From Calamus simplicifolius (Eukaryota > Streptophyta > Magnoliopsida > Arecales > Arecaceae): a stretch of 64,000 nt of DNA. A program made the position numbers and the translations under genes. Shown piece by piece: positions 25,701 through 38,696 of the stretch. The first letter of the stretch is position 1; every line of letters begins with the position of its first letter. The DNA lies in assembly GCA_900491605.1 (NCBI GenBank), contig UESW01005075.1, forward strand, positions 248,611 to 312,610. Reading direction: 5' to 3'. Below the pieces are notes generated by a model, which worked only from the letters and a program-made list of their open reading frames with translations, was not told where the DNA came from and did not search any database.

Positions 25701-28700
25701 AAAGAAGGATAAAGCCTGCGAACTTAAGAAATGCTTGTATGGAAAAAAGCATCCATAAGACTGGTACTTAACCTTCTTGAAGGCTATTATTGGGAGGTAG
25801 GGTTATATTTTTTCTACAACATTAACTAACAAGTTGGTTGTATTGTGGAAATAACTTAAATATCCTCATGTTTGCATTGCTATGTGATAGATGAGTTGTG
25901 TACCTTTTCTCTAGTGAATACTGGGATAAGATTATGTTCTTGTTTTCAAATGAAAGATACTTGCAAAGCTTCCTTCATTCTGAGAATTAAGGTTTTTGAG
26001 AGATAAAAGTTTGAAGGCGATGATATTTATAGATCATGGAGATACGTACAAAAGGTTCAAAAATATGTAGAACATATAAATCATCCAAGGTTGGGTCGAT
26101 CTGCAGGTGTGATTAGGGTGGCATGAGAATTTCCTTCTGCATGTTGGAACTGCAGTATGCCACAGTTTGCATTGATCTGATATTTGTTATGCTATAAGAC
26201 TCGGAAACAAATATAAAAGTAACCTAGATTGGGTGTTTGTTGGGATGATACCTTTGGGGATCAAAGAATTTCAAAATGTATTTTCAATTAAAAGGGCGAA
26301 AGCCACGAGTACACTCAGATTTTGGTTATGCAAAAGGCCTACATGACTGAAAATTGGCATCCGGCTACATAATCTTATATGGAGGAAGTGCAACTTCTTG
26401 GAATGCAACTACATAAGAAACAAGGCTGTGCTTCGAGGTGCATATGAAAATGGAGTATATGTCTGTATTTGTTATAACCTTTGTTGTCCAGATCAATGGA
26501 CTCCTAAGATGCCTATAGCTTAAAAAATGAAAGTCTTTATTCATATGTACTATTATAATTAATTGGTTATCCCCTTGATAAAAAGTGGTGAAAATAGTTT
26601 TGATGGTAATGGTATTGGAACTTAAAGATATTGTGGTTCAGGATTGACTTGTAAAGATATGCTTGTGATTCCTTTTACTATGTGGTATCATGTAGGCATG
26701 TTTGGGCTTTGAAACATGCCAATGTGATGGGACTTTAGGATGTGATATTTGGTTTCTTATGTATAAATTTACCTGGATGTGTAATGGCTTTGTTCTATAT
26801 TTTGTTAGGAAACACCATTAAGGTATATGTAGACCTGCATACGATGCCATGTATGCAAACTAAACAATAAGCTGCTAGTGCCACATGGGCCATGTGCACA
26901 ACTGAGACAGTTGAGGATATAGTGTTTTCGTATATTACATCACTTTCCATTTCTTATGCAACCTGGCATAACTAATGTGCGTATGTGTGTAAAAATGGTG
27001 TTGAAATGTTTGTGAGGTATTAGATTGTGTTGCTGTGGTCAGAAACCATTGAGCTCTAAAACATACAATATGGCATATTATACTATATATAAGATGAAGG
27101 AGAATCTATGTGATACAGGAAATTTAAGGGGCTGTTCGGAGTGAACATTATCATGCAAATACCTGAGTAAATTGGTTGGCATATGAAATTTCCACGTTTG
27201 AAGTTTGACAAATTATTTGTAGGAATCTCATTTGTACTCAATTTTGAAAATATAAGATTAACAAGGGGAGGAATACTGATCTTTGATTTTCAAAAGTTTT
27301 TTATTTCTAGAAATAAAGGATTATAATGGAAATTTGACCCCTCTTACTCCAAACAGTCCCTAATAGTAATGCAGATTATACAAGTGTTGTTTGGCCAAGT
27401 GGAGTTGTTGATATAACTTCCCTAAGTGGACCTATGAGCCCAAGCTCATGAATGGAGAGTGAGCACAAGTCGAATACTAAAGCCCCAAAGCCACCTATAT
27501 ATCTCTTTTATTAGATTACTTAAATTATTTTACTGACAATGCATTATTTGGATTTGCTTAGTTTCTGATACTCAAAGATCCTTAGTTGCTTAAATTGGGA
27601 GTCGTTATTGGTGCAGATGCACGGAAGAGGATATCATATAAATATTTGAAATAAGAAAGCACCTAGGAAGTGGGTGCTTGTTCAAGTTTCTAGGAAGTTT
27701 TTGAAGCGGATATATTGTGCCACCTAGACGTTTGTTGTTACCAAGCAGAGATCACGCTACTTGAGATTGTGTTGAATGACATTTCCAAGAAAAAAGTGGT
27801 TATATAAAAAGAGACATGAATATTGAAGAGGCTTGCCCAAAACTTTGAACAATAAAGATCTCTTTTTTCTCTTCAATTTATTCAACCAACAATATTTTCC
27901 CACTTAACACTATTGATTTGCTTAATAAACTTGTGAGACCAATAGAATCGACTTAAGCAAAATCCCTAAAACTTTTGTTTGAATACATTGAAACATTATA
28001 CACTAATTGTTGTGTACTCAGTAAGGTGTGCTAAATTTATGTACTATTATCATCTATTTTGCTTGAAACTCCTAAACCATAATTTTCTAAACCAAACTGA
28101 TCTGGATTTGTGCCTAGTTTGGAAGCTAAGTTGAAATTGCATACAGGGTTAAATTCAATGTATGTAAGGTTCTTAATTCTAATTATTTGGAGTCATTCTT
28201 TTTCTTAGATGTTGGGAAGCAAATTCTTTACCCTAGATTTGAATTTGCAAGTTTTGAGCAGTTGATGCTAGATTTTAAAGAGTCTCAGAGGAAATGATAT
28301 GGGCACTCTAAACATGACTTTTTTTCCCCAAAAAAGTCTTAATGTGAAACTAATGTAAAATACATCTAAAGTCCTAAAGAATTTAATATACTTTGAAAGG
28401 ATGTCTATTATTTCCGTTCCTTATTTCGTTTTTTCTTTATTTAATCCTTTATTTAATTTTTTTTATAGTTTTTAATTTCAACTCAACTCATCTAAGCCTT
28501 TTTTTCAACTACATGGGGTTGGCTACATGAATCTGCTTTCTCCACTCTGCTCTATTCAGGACCAAGTCGATATTCAAATTACAAATAGTTATATCTTTTT
28601 TAATTATTTTTATTTATATTAGTTTAGATTTACCTCTACCTCTATCCTTACCATGGATTGTTAAAAGATCACTCTTTCTAATTGGAGCATCTAAAGGTCT

Positions 28701-31700
28701 ACGTGTATATGTTCAAACCACCGCAATCGATTTTCTTTCATTTTATCTTCAATTAGGGCTACTCCTATCATTTTTCTTATATATTTATTTTTAATTCTAT
28801 CTTTTAAAGTTTTACCACATATCCATCTTAACATACGCATTTCTGTTACACTTAATTTATTCACATATTTCAATATTACCTAACACTCTGTTCCATATAG
28901 TATAGCTGGCCTAATAGCGGTTTTATATAAATTTTCTTTTAATTTTAATGGGATGCACCGATCATATAATACTTTTGAAGCACTCCTCCACTTAATCCAT
29001 CCTGCTTTAACTCTATGATTCACATCTTCACCTATTTTACCTTTTTGCTGGATAATTGATCCTAAATACCTAAATTTTTTACTCCTTGATATCTCTTGGC
29101 TTGCAATCTCCATTGTTTCTTCATTTGTATTTCTACTCCCATTAAAATTACATTTCATGTATTCAGTTTTAGTTCTACTAATCTTAAACTCTTTAGATTC
29201 TAAAGCCTCTCTCCAAATCTTTAGCTTAGCATTTACTTCAGATTTAGTTTCATTAATCAACATTATATCATATGCAAATAACATACATCATGAGATATCA
29301 TTTGAATATATTTGGTTAATTCATCCATAACTAAGGGTGCAACTCGGGCTCATGAAACTCGGATTTTTCTCAACCCTAACCCTAACCCTATTTGTAAAAC
29401 CTCAACCCTAACCCTATTTTTAAAAATCGGGTTCGGATTGAGTTTCGGGTTGGAATTCGGGTTGATGAGAAAAAAAAACACAAAAATAAAATGCTTTTTC
29501 CAAAGTAAATAAACACCGAATTATTGATCTCAAAGATAGAAAAATAAAATCCCTTGCTGAACGCATAAGCTGGACTCGGGCTTTAACATTGTATTAAAAA
29601 AAAGTCTTACCTGAAACAAAGAAGAGGAGGTGCCGTAAACAAAGAAGAGGAGGAGGCGGGAAGTGAAACAAAATGTGTGGATGGTCCGCCTTTATGTTTG
29701 TTCTTTTTCTCGCCTCCGACCGATGGCCTTGCCCTCCTCGCCCTCAAGTTGGCCATCTCGTCTGATCTGATTGGCGCCTTCAACGCCCCCAAAATCTGAT
29801 GCCGATAAGCTACCTCCGTTCGGATAACCCTCGGGTTCGAGTTATCTCGGGTTCGGATTGTGGTCAATCCTAACTTGGGTCAATTGCAAATCGGATCGGG
29901 TTAAACCCGGGTCTTTTGGGTTTGGGTTGGGCAAACATGAGTTTAAACACTGCTATAATCGGGTTCGGCAGGCTGGGTTCGGGTTGAACCCGGTTTAAGT
30001 TACACCCCTATCCATAACTAATATAAAAAGATATGGACTTAAGGCAGATCCTTAATGTAAACTTACAATAATTGAAAACTCACTAGTTTCTCCTATTGTA
30101 GTTTTAACAATAGTTATTGCTCTATCATACATATCTTTTATCAATTCTATGTACCTTTTGGTAAATTCTTTTTTCTCTAAAACCTACCATATTATTTCAT
30201 ATGCTTTCTCTAAATCAATAAAGACCATATGAAGGTATTTTTTTTCTTTTTCCTATACCTCTTCATCAATCTTCTTAATAAATAAATAGTTTTCATGGTC
30301 GATCTTCGAGGCATAAATCTAAATTGATTATTTGACACCAAAGATTTAGCTCTTATTCGATTTTCTATTACTCTCTTCCATAATTTCATTGTATGACTCA
30401 TTAGCTATCCCTCTATAATTTGCATAGTTTTGAATATCTTCTTTATTTTGTATATGGGTATTAATATACTTTTTCTTCAATCATTCGGTATTTTTTTAGT
30501 TGCTACAATCCTGTTAAATAAATTAGTTAATCACATAACTCTAATTTCTCCTAAACCTTTCCAAACCTCAATAGGGATTGTATATGGTCCTAATGCCTTT
30601 ATATTTTTTATTTTACTCAAAGCCTTTTTAACCTCAAGCATGCTAAATCTACGAAAAAAATTATGTTCATTTGTTACTCCTAGCTTATCACATCCTTCTA
30701 CCCTTAAATTTACTAAATTATTTTTATTTAATAATATTTCAAAATAATTTTCCATCATTCTTTTATTTCTTCTTCTTTTACTAAGACTCTTTCATTTTCA
30801 TCCTTAATACATTTAATATAGTTAAGATCTTTTATTTTCTTTTCTCTTAGTTTTGCTAGTTTATATATAGTCTTTTCACCTTCTTTCGTATCTAGTCTAT
30901 TATATAAATTATCATAGGTTTTAAGTTTGACATTACTTACCGCTTTTTTAGCTTCTTTCTTTGCATCCCTATACTTTTTAAGACTTTCTTCATCCTTGAT
31001 CTCTTGCCAAATTTTATAGTTTATCCTTTTAAGCTTGATGGCAGCTTAAATTTTCTTGTTCCACCATCAAGTTTTCTTTCCTACTAGTCCTACTCCTTTT
31101 GATTCTCCTAAAACTTCTTTGCTATGTTTTTTATGCATCCAGTTGCTTTTTCCCACATTAAATTGGGATTACTATTTATATTTATAGTCATTTCTCTTAC
31201 TAACTTTTCTTTAAATAATTATAGTTTTTCTCCTTTCAAATTTTATTATTTAATTTTTGGATTAATAGTTTTACGTTTTACTTTAGATTTCATTTTTATC
31301 CATATGTCTGCTACCATTATCCTATGTTGTGAAGTTAAACTTTCTCCTGAAATAACTTTACAGTTTTTGCATGTTATTTTATCTATCTTCCTAGTTAAGA
31401 AAAAGTCTATTTGACTTTTATTAGATCGACTTTTAAATATTATTAAATGTTCATTTCTCTTTTGAAACAAGTGTTTGCTGTTGTTAGATCATACTCCACT
31501 GCAAAATCTAATAAGCTCACGCCGGCTTCATTCTTATCTCCAAATCTATATCCTCCATGTACTGTTTCATATCCATCCTCTATTTACCTACATGTCCATT
31601 AAAATCTTCTCCCAAATATATCTTTTTTTCTTATGGTATTTTTTTGCATTACTTGATCTATATCTTCCCAAAATTATGTCTTAGTTTGTTGGTTTAATCC

Positions 31701-34700
31701 TACTTATGATGCATATACACTAATAATGTTAAATATATTATTCTTAATTATAAATTTTAGTGATATAATCCGATCTCCTTTCCCAGTTACCTTAACAATA
31801 TATTCCTTAAAATTCTTGTCTACAATTATTCCTACTCTATTTCTATTTTTATGTTTTTTCAGTGTAATATAATTTATATCATGTATTTTCTATTTCTTTA
31901 GATCTTTCACCTACCCATTTAGCCTCTTGTAAGCATATTATATTTACTTTTTTCCTAATTATAGTGTCAACTATTTCCATCGCTTTATTTGTTAGTGTTC
32001 CTATGTTTCAAGTTGCTATTCTAAGCTGAATATCATGGACTAACTTCTTTACCCGCACTCATTCATAGTGCAGGAACCCTTGCTCACTTATCACTGCATC
32101 TGGGTGCCAGTGTGGCGCTCCTTGCCCATTTTTCGAAACATCCGAAGGTAGATGCAACGCGTTTCTTAATGGGGACATCCTAACCCATGAGTTTTACACT
32201 GGCTATCAGCTACCTAACGCAACCCTTCTCTTTTATCCGGGCTTTGGACTGGCCTTGGTGGAGTTTGTTTCTTTGGGCCATCATTTAAATTGCCAAAATT
32301 ATAGGGAATCATTGAAAATGCCTAAATTGATGCAACTGAGATTCATTTGATCAAGCTGTGTCAAAACTAAAACTGAGAGTATCTAAACCTTGTGTGCTGA
32401 GTTATGTGGGGTTAAACCTGTTTACCTCAACCTGTCCATCAGCAGGTGGGTCAGTCCTATTTGTGCGCACTCAGCCCACTTGACTGGCTTATAAACTTCC
32501 CCAACTACTTATTTGTTTGCTAACCACATGAGCAGTCTACTTAATTGCTTATGGCATTGGTAACAGAGTTTCTAGGAGAACTTCAACTAAATTCCAACTG
32601 AAATTACATACTTGATACTTCACAGTATGTACTTGTTTATTTTGGTAGTATCTTTAGTATAATATTCCCAGAAAAATAACACATTCAGTTCTGGTGGTGC
32701 CACTCACATCTGGTATTACTTAATTGTCAGTGGGAATTCGGCAACCCATATCCAACCCATGCAATCGAAATATGTGGCTTATGCCTGCCTGCCTTTTAGC
32801 AGGCCTGCTTGGATCTGATCCAATTTTGTTGCCTTAAATCTGCATTGATAGGGTACACACATGTATCAGTGGATTCATGCTAATCATGGAGATTTTAACT
32901 GACTTGTTTAGGGGGTCATACTTTTGTCATTCACTGTTTAAGATTCTCCTCATTATTTAATTGGTTTTCTATCTTGTAAGCGGTCATGGAATTTTTAAAC
33001 ATGTTTTTTGATATGAATGGAAGCATTTTTCCTTGGAACCATGAAAATCATTGGAAATCTGGTCAACTTAAAGCTGTAGTACTAACAAATAAATCTTGAG
33101 TAATTCCTATTGAAGTTATTACTGTTGGTTGGTGCTTTGTAGGATTTCTGTAATAGATTTACCTTAAAAATACAAAGTGCAGCAACTCAAACCTTGGGGT
33201 TTGTTCTTTTGTGGTTCTTGGCATTAATTAGGTGTCTGCAGTTAAAAGCAGTCTTCTTTTGGTATTCTTAGAAAGCACAGGGAAAGAAAGTTAAAACAAA
33301 TAAATGAGAGCGTCTGCTTTCTTCTGAGAAAATTATGCATTCAATCAGTGGATGATGTTAAGAGAACTAGGAGTGTCTGAACTAGGTAGTGAATTCTACA
33401 TGTTATACTGAAAGCAAGGCAATAGTTGAGGGGATGGGGATCTATGTATCACTGGTTCTGCATTATGATATGATAGGACCATGTAATCATGTTTCTCCAA
33501 ATTCTTTTTCAAAATATATTTTTGCATCGCTACAATTTTGTGGTTTAGTATTTTCTTAAAAGCATTAAGTAGCCTAAGGATATATTCATTCATTCTATTA
33601 TTATAGTAGTAAGCAGTAATGATTGCCTCTTAGGATTCTTTAACCTTCATATTGATCAACATGGACCAACTTTCTGGAAAAAATGTTAGATTTCTGGTTT
33701 TGCAGACATTTTGTTGTGGTGAATGTTGCCACGAGGTTTGAGATTCTATATCATTTTGATAAAAGTTTCATGGAAAATGTGCAACAGTATACTGCTACAT
33801 TTATTGAATAATGAAACTAATCATAATATTAAACTTTCAAAATTATTCCATGAACCTTCTATAATGGGAACTTAAATTTTATCGACCATAATTTAACTTT
33901 GTGCTAGAATATTATCCCTAATAGAAATTAGCAAAAACTGCACATAGAAACATGGGCATTCCAGTCTTTTAATTGGATTAATTGAATGAGAGTAAGGGAT
34001 GCTAGTCTTAATAGGTTAGCAAGAAGATGTTCTATGATACCATGCTTATGGACATCAAGTTGGATATTAAAACTATCACAACAAATTTGTCCAGAAACAT
34101 CAATCGCAGTGAATGTGAAGTGAGATGACCTACTGACCTGTTGCAATTTTCAAGGAAGAGAAGGACGTGTACAAACAATAGTTATCTTGCTGATAATTGG
34201 TGGCATGGTAATAATGTTTTTGAGGAGCATTCTGCGATCCTGCCCCCTCCCTCCTTGGTACCTGCTAGTACCCTAGTGGCTCCCAGCTAGTAATATGATT
34301 ATTATCTTTGATATCATTGAAGGAACTTGTTTAGTTTGCATTGTGCTGCAGCATATGATGTTGATGGACACCACAGGGGTGCAGAGTCGAATCCAACTGT
34401 TCACATGAATTACATTCATGAATCCCTTATTTGGTTACAAGAACTTATTTGGGCCCTTGTTGTACCCAAATAAGGGATTCATGCTCTGCTGTCATAATGT
34501 TCATTACTTTATTTCATTGTTGACAGTTGAATAAACTTGACTTGCATACCTTTTGTAGTTTGGTATGCAAATCTGTCATGGGTGAACATTATTTTCTGAC
34601 TCAAACATTGATAAGATTCTTCGAGTACTTGAGGAATAAATATCTTTAATTGGGTATCACATTTTGTCAGCAATTTGTATTTCATTTCTGTATACCTGTT

Positions 34701-35667
34701 ACTGCAGGGAAAATTTTTATAACCTTTTCTCTATACATTTGTTTTTGCTGGACTACACTGGTTATAGTAAACCTTATCACTCAGGCTTTGCATTATCCAC
34801 ATAAATTACAACCGTACTATTCTGGATATGTAACATCTTTTTCTGAATATTGGTTACCAACTGTGACATGACATTCAGGAGCTTGCAGAGCTTAAGAAGT
34901 TACTTAATACTGACCTGGAGCAACTGAGATCAGTTAAGTCCAATGAATCTTTTGCCTTACCTGTTTGGTGTATGTTATGCTAATTTTTCCTGTATTGGTG
35001 GCTATAGGACTTCCAGGAGCTGAGGTCCACCCTTCAGAAGCAACAAGAGGATGTCACCGCTAGTTTAAGGAATTTGGGGGTAATCAACCTGTCCTTTTTT
35101 CAGATGAAATGAAACATTATATTTTACTTGAGTGACTGTTATGTTAGGTTCATATGAAGCATATATAAACAATTTAAAAGATATTATTATGACTTTTTAT
35201 TAGCTAGCAGGTTTTGAAATAAATGAGGGCCTAGGTTATTTAAACATATTGCAAGATGGGAGCTATTTGTCTGGCCTACTCTACCAAGAGGATCTCTTCT
35301 TATGGGTTCACAGTGATTCCACTCCATTACATTGGATTCTCTCCAGTATAAATTACCACCAACTAGAAGACAATATGACAATAATGGCATTTATTATTTG
35401 AAAATAGTAATAATGACAATTCTTCAAGCTTGCGTGCATATAGATAGAGATACTGAACCCATAATTTGAGGTGAACATCATCTATATCTTTGTATTTGGA
35501 AGTATTATGTTGCTTTTACCTTTCAGATGGAGGATTCACCTGAAAATTCTGAGGAAAGTGAGATTCGAGATAAGGAGAATAACTCAGAGAAATCACAGCC
35601 CCCCTTGCTGGAAAATGCAACGAAAACTGATGCTTCAGATGGTCCTGCTACAGAATCTTCTCCTTGA
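22713..35667 (+). CDS. Small coiled-coil protein of unknown function, 7 exons, 155 residues
   Basis: Exons: 22713-22772, 22858-22890, 22979-23032, 23167-23220, 34879-34932, 35008-35079, 35527-35667. All have GT donors and AG acceptors and every intron is phase 0. The spliced frame is open for 155 residues. Residues 1-20 are Pro/Ala-rich (MADLGPPQSPPAAVAPFSPA). Residues 21-109 are charged and helical with heptad-like Leu spacing (DLKESQSDLLDRLRGLKH, DVQNWRSKLDTQVRTYKD, ELAELKKLLNTDLEQLRS, then DFQELRSTLQKQQEDVTASL), so a coiled coil is likely. Residues 110-155 are acidic, Ser/Asn-rich and probably disordered, ending TESSP. No signal peptide or membrane segment. Exons 3, 4 and 5 are each exactly 54 bp. 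Intron 4 is 11,658 bp and carries a Tourist-like MITE and an RTE LINE. I do not recognise a named family; a structural or scaffold role is only a guess. Confidence 0.85.
27128..27360. mobile_element. Tourist-like (PIF/Harbinger) MITE, 233 bp
   Basis: Ends are GGGGCTGTTCGGAGTGAA and, inverted, GGGACTGTTTGGAGTAA. They are flanked by the 3-bp duplication TAA (27125-27127 and 27361-27363). The terminal GGGxCTGTTTGG and TAA target are hallmarks of Tourist elements. No coding capacity. A degraded relative lies at about 50720-50886. Confidence 0.88.
29332..30010. mobile_element. Non-autonomous hAT-type element, 679 bp, with 8-bp target duplication
   Basis: Ends are TAAGGGTGCAACTCGGG and, inverted, TAGGGGTGTAACTTAAACC, flanked by a perfect 8-bp repeat TCCATAAC (29324-29331 and 30011-30018). 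It interrupts the LINE reverse transcriptase exactly within VMDELT, and removing it restores the LINE reading. Subterminal regions are dense in GGGTTCGGGTT / CCCTAACCCTA words, likely transposase-binding repeats. The GC-rich centre (about 29620-29830) looks captured. Confidence 0.88.
29673..29799 (+). pseudogene. Possible captured start of an LRR receptor kinase gene
   Basis: Within the hAT-type element, a short plus-strand frame (29710-29799) reads SPPTDGLALLALKLAISSDL then IGAFNAPKI. This resembles the N-terminal LRRNT motif of plant LRR receptor kinases (typically DGLALLALK followed by SDPTGAL). Just upstream, in another frame from ATG 29673, is a hydrophobic signal-peptide-like run (FMFVLFLA). 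A one-base shift joins the two ideas. The segment is short and broken, with no function expected. Recognition is from memory of the family and is moderately confident. Confidence 0.45.
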
Positions 35668-37582
35668 TGCATTGTAACAACGTTTTTCAACAGTAGTAAC
35701 ATTTACTAGTGATGACTGGTATGTAGCATGCCAATGTGCTGAATCGCTCTAGGAAAGAACCGAGAAACATCTGTCTCATTAAGTATTACTCTGCATTTCC
35801 TAATGCATTTGGAGGATTTGTCAGCATATTCCCTATGTTTTTTTTTCTTGGGGGTGCGTGCATGCCTACGTTCTCTCATATATTAAGTCCCGAACAATTA
35901 ATTAGAGATCAAGTTTCATGTTATCACTTGGATTTGCTACTCCAGCAAATGCTTTTATCCCTTTGATTAGGTCAATGAGAAGACAGTAAGTATACTTGAG
36001 GGCTTTCATACCTCATTAAGAGCAAATGCGGAAAATAGCTCGCAACTGAGCTATTCTTGTATTCAAGACAACAGCATTGGTACATGCTGATGATTGATGG
36101 GACAATCCTGTGCGAGTGCGGTAAAATCCTTTGTTCTGTCAAAAATGGATCTTTTCTAGATACATTAAATTTGCTATACTGCTATATCATGAAGTATGAG
36201 TTGTCCAGGCATGCAGAACATACGACTTTCAGACAGCTGAGCCTGGGCCCGTGTGGGTCCAGGGCCACGAGTCCAGTGAAATCCAGACGCTTCTGTTGGG
36301 CCGTAGTGCTTGCTTTCTATTCCATCGTCCGAAGAGATCGATGATTGAACAACCTTTACAGACGAGCTGTAGCTGTTTCTCCAAAGCGATGTTTTCTGTT
36401 AGAACTGGAAAATTGCCTGGGTGGGTGACACCCAAAATTCAAGCTCGAACCAACTCAGAACTTGATCAATCAAATCGAGAGATGCAAGAGTTGGGGGTGG
36501 GGTTTGAGTTCGGTCAGCTCGCTCTCCAGCTTCGTCACAACTCTGACTGGAAACATTAAATCAGGTTGATGTCCGACCACCACAGGAGTTCAGCATGGAT
36601 CCGACCCGATCCAATCCGAACTAGTATCTCAGCTGGGTTTTGGTGCCTGTGCTTGCACCTAAATGTTACCATGAAACGTAATACGTGTAACCCATCGTAC
36701 AAATTATGAATGCTATCATAGGCATGTCAGACTTCATGTGTCAACAGAAAAGATTCTATGGTTTGTGGCATTCTATATTTGCCGTAGGGTTCGCCTCATG
36801 GCTTTGTCCCAAACAATGCATAAGTCGGCCAGGGGCAATTCACATGCATTCTACCCTGTGTCCATCTTTCTGCAGGGTGAATGCATCTATCTGTCCTGAA
36901 AGTCATACACTTGCTAACATAGCATAAAGGTTGGATGATTTAAATGCTTCATCAAAAGGACGAAAATTTTCAGATAATTCAGGTGATCACGGACAAAGAC
37001 TGAATGCTGTCTTTCTATATTAGGACAGATCAATAGGTACACAGACATTAGGGAGACAAGGATTATTATGGCCACACTATTGACATGTGTCTGTATTATG
37101 AGCACTGGCAAGTATGGGGGGTCATAAAGCTAAGCTTTATGAACCTTTATCACGGGTGCCAGTTGCACGGTGTCCTCTCAGGCTGGTGCTACACGATGGA
37201 GAAAGGGATGAATAATGGAGCAAAGTGACATTAACCTGAAAAGCTACCAGCATGACAATAGAATTCATCAACTAAGCTATTCGATTGACTTATCTGGATA
37301 CATGTATATCTGGAGACCAGCTGATATCAATATCCAATCTGAAGGGATGCACTGGACCACATCATTCCCAACTTTAACAGTCTTCTGAATAGATGGCCCC
37401 ATGACTATTAATTTACGTAAGATCCAGTGATCTGCTCATGCTGCACAAATCTTGGTTCAGGGCTCATTTTGATCCGCCCTACTTGCTACATAGCACACAA
37501 GTTTGCCTTTCTAGTTTTGCTCATTCTAGAGTTTCAACAGAATGCATGCTTCAATTTTAGATTAAAACAGCAGCAGAATAGA

Positions 37583-37610
<28 letters not shown>
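37583..37610. repeat. CT microsatellite, 14 units
   Basis: Perfect (CT)14 run in intergenic DNA. Confidence 0.95.
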
Positions 37611-37614
<4 letters not shown>

Positions 37615-38696
37615 TGTAATGAGCGCAGGCCAAGCTGTAGCAGCCAGAGTACCGGGGAATATCTGCTAAAAAGCTGCAGTTAAGTGCAACTGGAGTTAAT
37701 GACTCTGGCTCGATCCAGGACCCTTACATTGACCCAAAATCTTCGGTCCCTGAAGGCTGAACAAGCTGATAGTCACTGCTGCAGAGGTGGGAAACCACAC
37801 TATATTTAAATGCAAGCATGGCAAAGTATTCTTTTCCATCGTGCACTTTTACAACCAGATAAAAAAATTTCAAAGTATTGAGGTGTACAGTATATTGGAT
37901 ACACTGGTAAAGTCCATTATGCAACCAAACAGTCTCCTGAGTTGATAGCTACTCAAAAACTTTTTATCCTCCACTTCTCAGTTCTCTCAGCACTCTGGCC
38001 TTCTAATAAACAAATCCGATCTCTTTGCAATCCAACTTTCTTCCAAAAATATTTAAGTGGGTTACTAGATCGAGACACAAAATTGGAATTCCATTGAATT
38101 TAGAAGAACCTACCCGGAGCTCCCATTCTGTTGGGCTCTCATCAGTATTTGACTGCTAGGCTTTTTTGGTGCCTTTTCCAAGCGTTGGTGCTGCATTCAA
38201 CACTGGATTTAAGCATAAATTAAGAAAACATAGGCTTGGAATTGGCATTTGAGAAAGAAAAAGACAAACAATTCCATTCATTGGAAACAGCAAAAATTCT
38301 CCTCTTTTTTCATGAAAGTAAGCTCTAAAGCCAAACAAACAGAATCTTGTTACGTGAGACCTATGATGTTTCCGGTTTCTTTTGCTTTACATTGCTCCTT
38401 TTCATCCCAACTTTGATCCCAAAATTTGCTAACCATCAGAAAGCATATCAAACCTTACCATCCTAAAAAAGAGGCCTCATTCTATGTTAGGATTGAGCCT
38501 TTCACAAAAGCATACCAGCCTTGGACCTAATCCTCAAAATTAACACCAAGGTTGCTAATCTTGATCACATATTTTACTTTATCAAAAAGACGGCCATGTA
38601 AGGCTGATGGAGACGTGACAACAGGAGGATCACCATCAGATCACGAGAAGGGGTGGTCACTCCACGAGACATGATCCATGTACCTCAGTCTATGTA

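Larger units (their letters stand above)
28482..32230 (-). mobile_element. Nearly full-length, dead RTE-type LINE (split by a hAT-type element)
   Basis: A minus-strand non-LTR retrotransposon, about 3.1 kb after removing the insertion at 29332-30010. Reading from the right, a GC-rich 5' part (about 32230-32020) is followed by an endonuclease domain of the APE type (NIGTLTNKAMEIVDTIIRKK, NIICLQEAKWVGERSKEIEN, about 32010-31880). Reverse transcriptase fragments follow: KALSKIKNIKALGPYTIPIE (about 30600), RVIENRIRAKSLVSNNQFRF (about 30330) and ALSPYLFILVMDELTKYIQ, which spans the insertion. The RT C-terminal region is at 29284-28690 and the (TTGAG)-type tail at the left end. Stops and frameshifts are many, so it is inactive. 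It sits antisense inside intron 4 of the coiled-coil gene. Exact 5' end and target duplication were not resolved. Confidence 0.9.
23221..34878 (+). other. Intron 4 of the coiled-coil gene (11.7 kb), transposon-filled
   Basis: Bounded by donor GTGAGT at 23221 and acceptor CATTCAG at 34878. Apart from the MITE at 27128 and the RTE/hAT nest at 28482-32230, I see no exon-like or element-like structure. Stretches such as 24050-24300 and 25250-25620, rich in CATACCATA and GGTACCAGT-like words, may be old repeats but lack definable ends. Confidence 0.8.

Noticed and set aside
28691..29284. A host gene encoding a reverse-transcriptase-like protein
   Set aside because: It is part of the dead RTE LINE, with stops and frameshifts on both sides.
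29378..29420. Interstitial telomeric repeat
   Set aside because: The CCCTAA words lie within the subterminal region of the hAT-type element and are few; they are better explained as part of that element.
34380..34410. tRNA-like GAGTCGAATCC
   Set aside because: No acceptor stem or anticodon arm could be drawn around it; no tRNA was found anywhere in the window.
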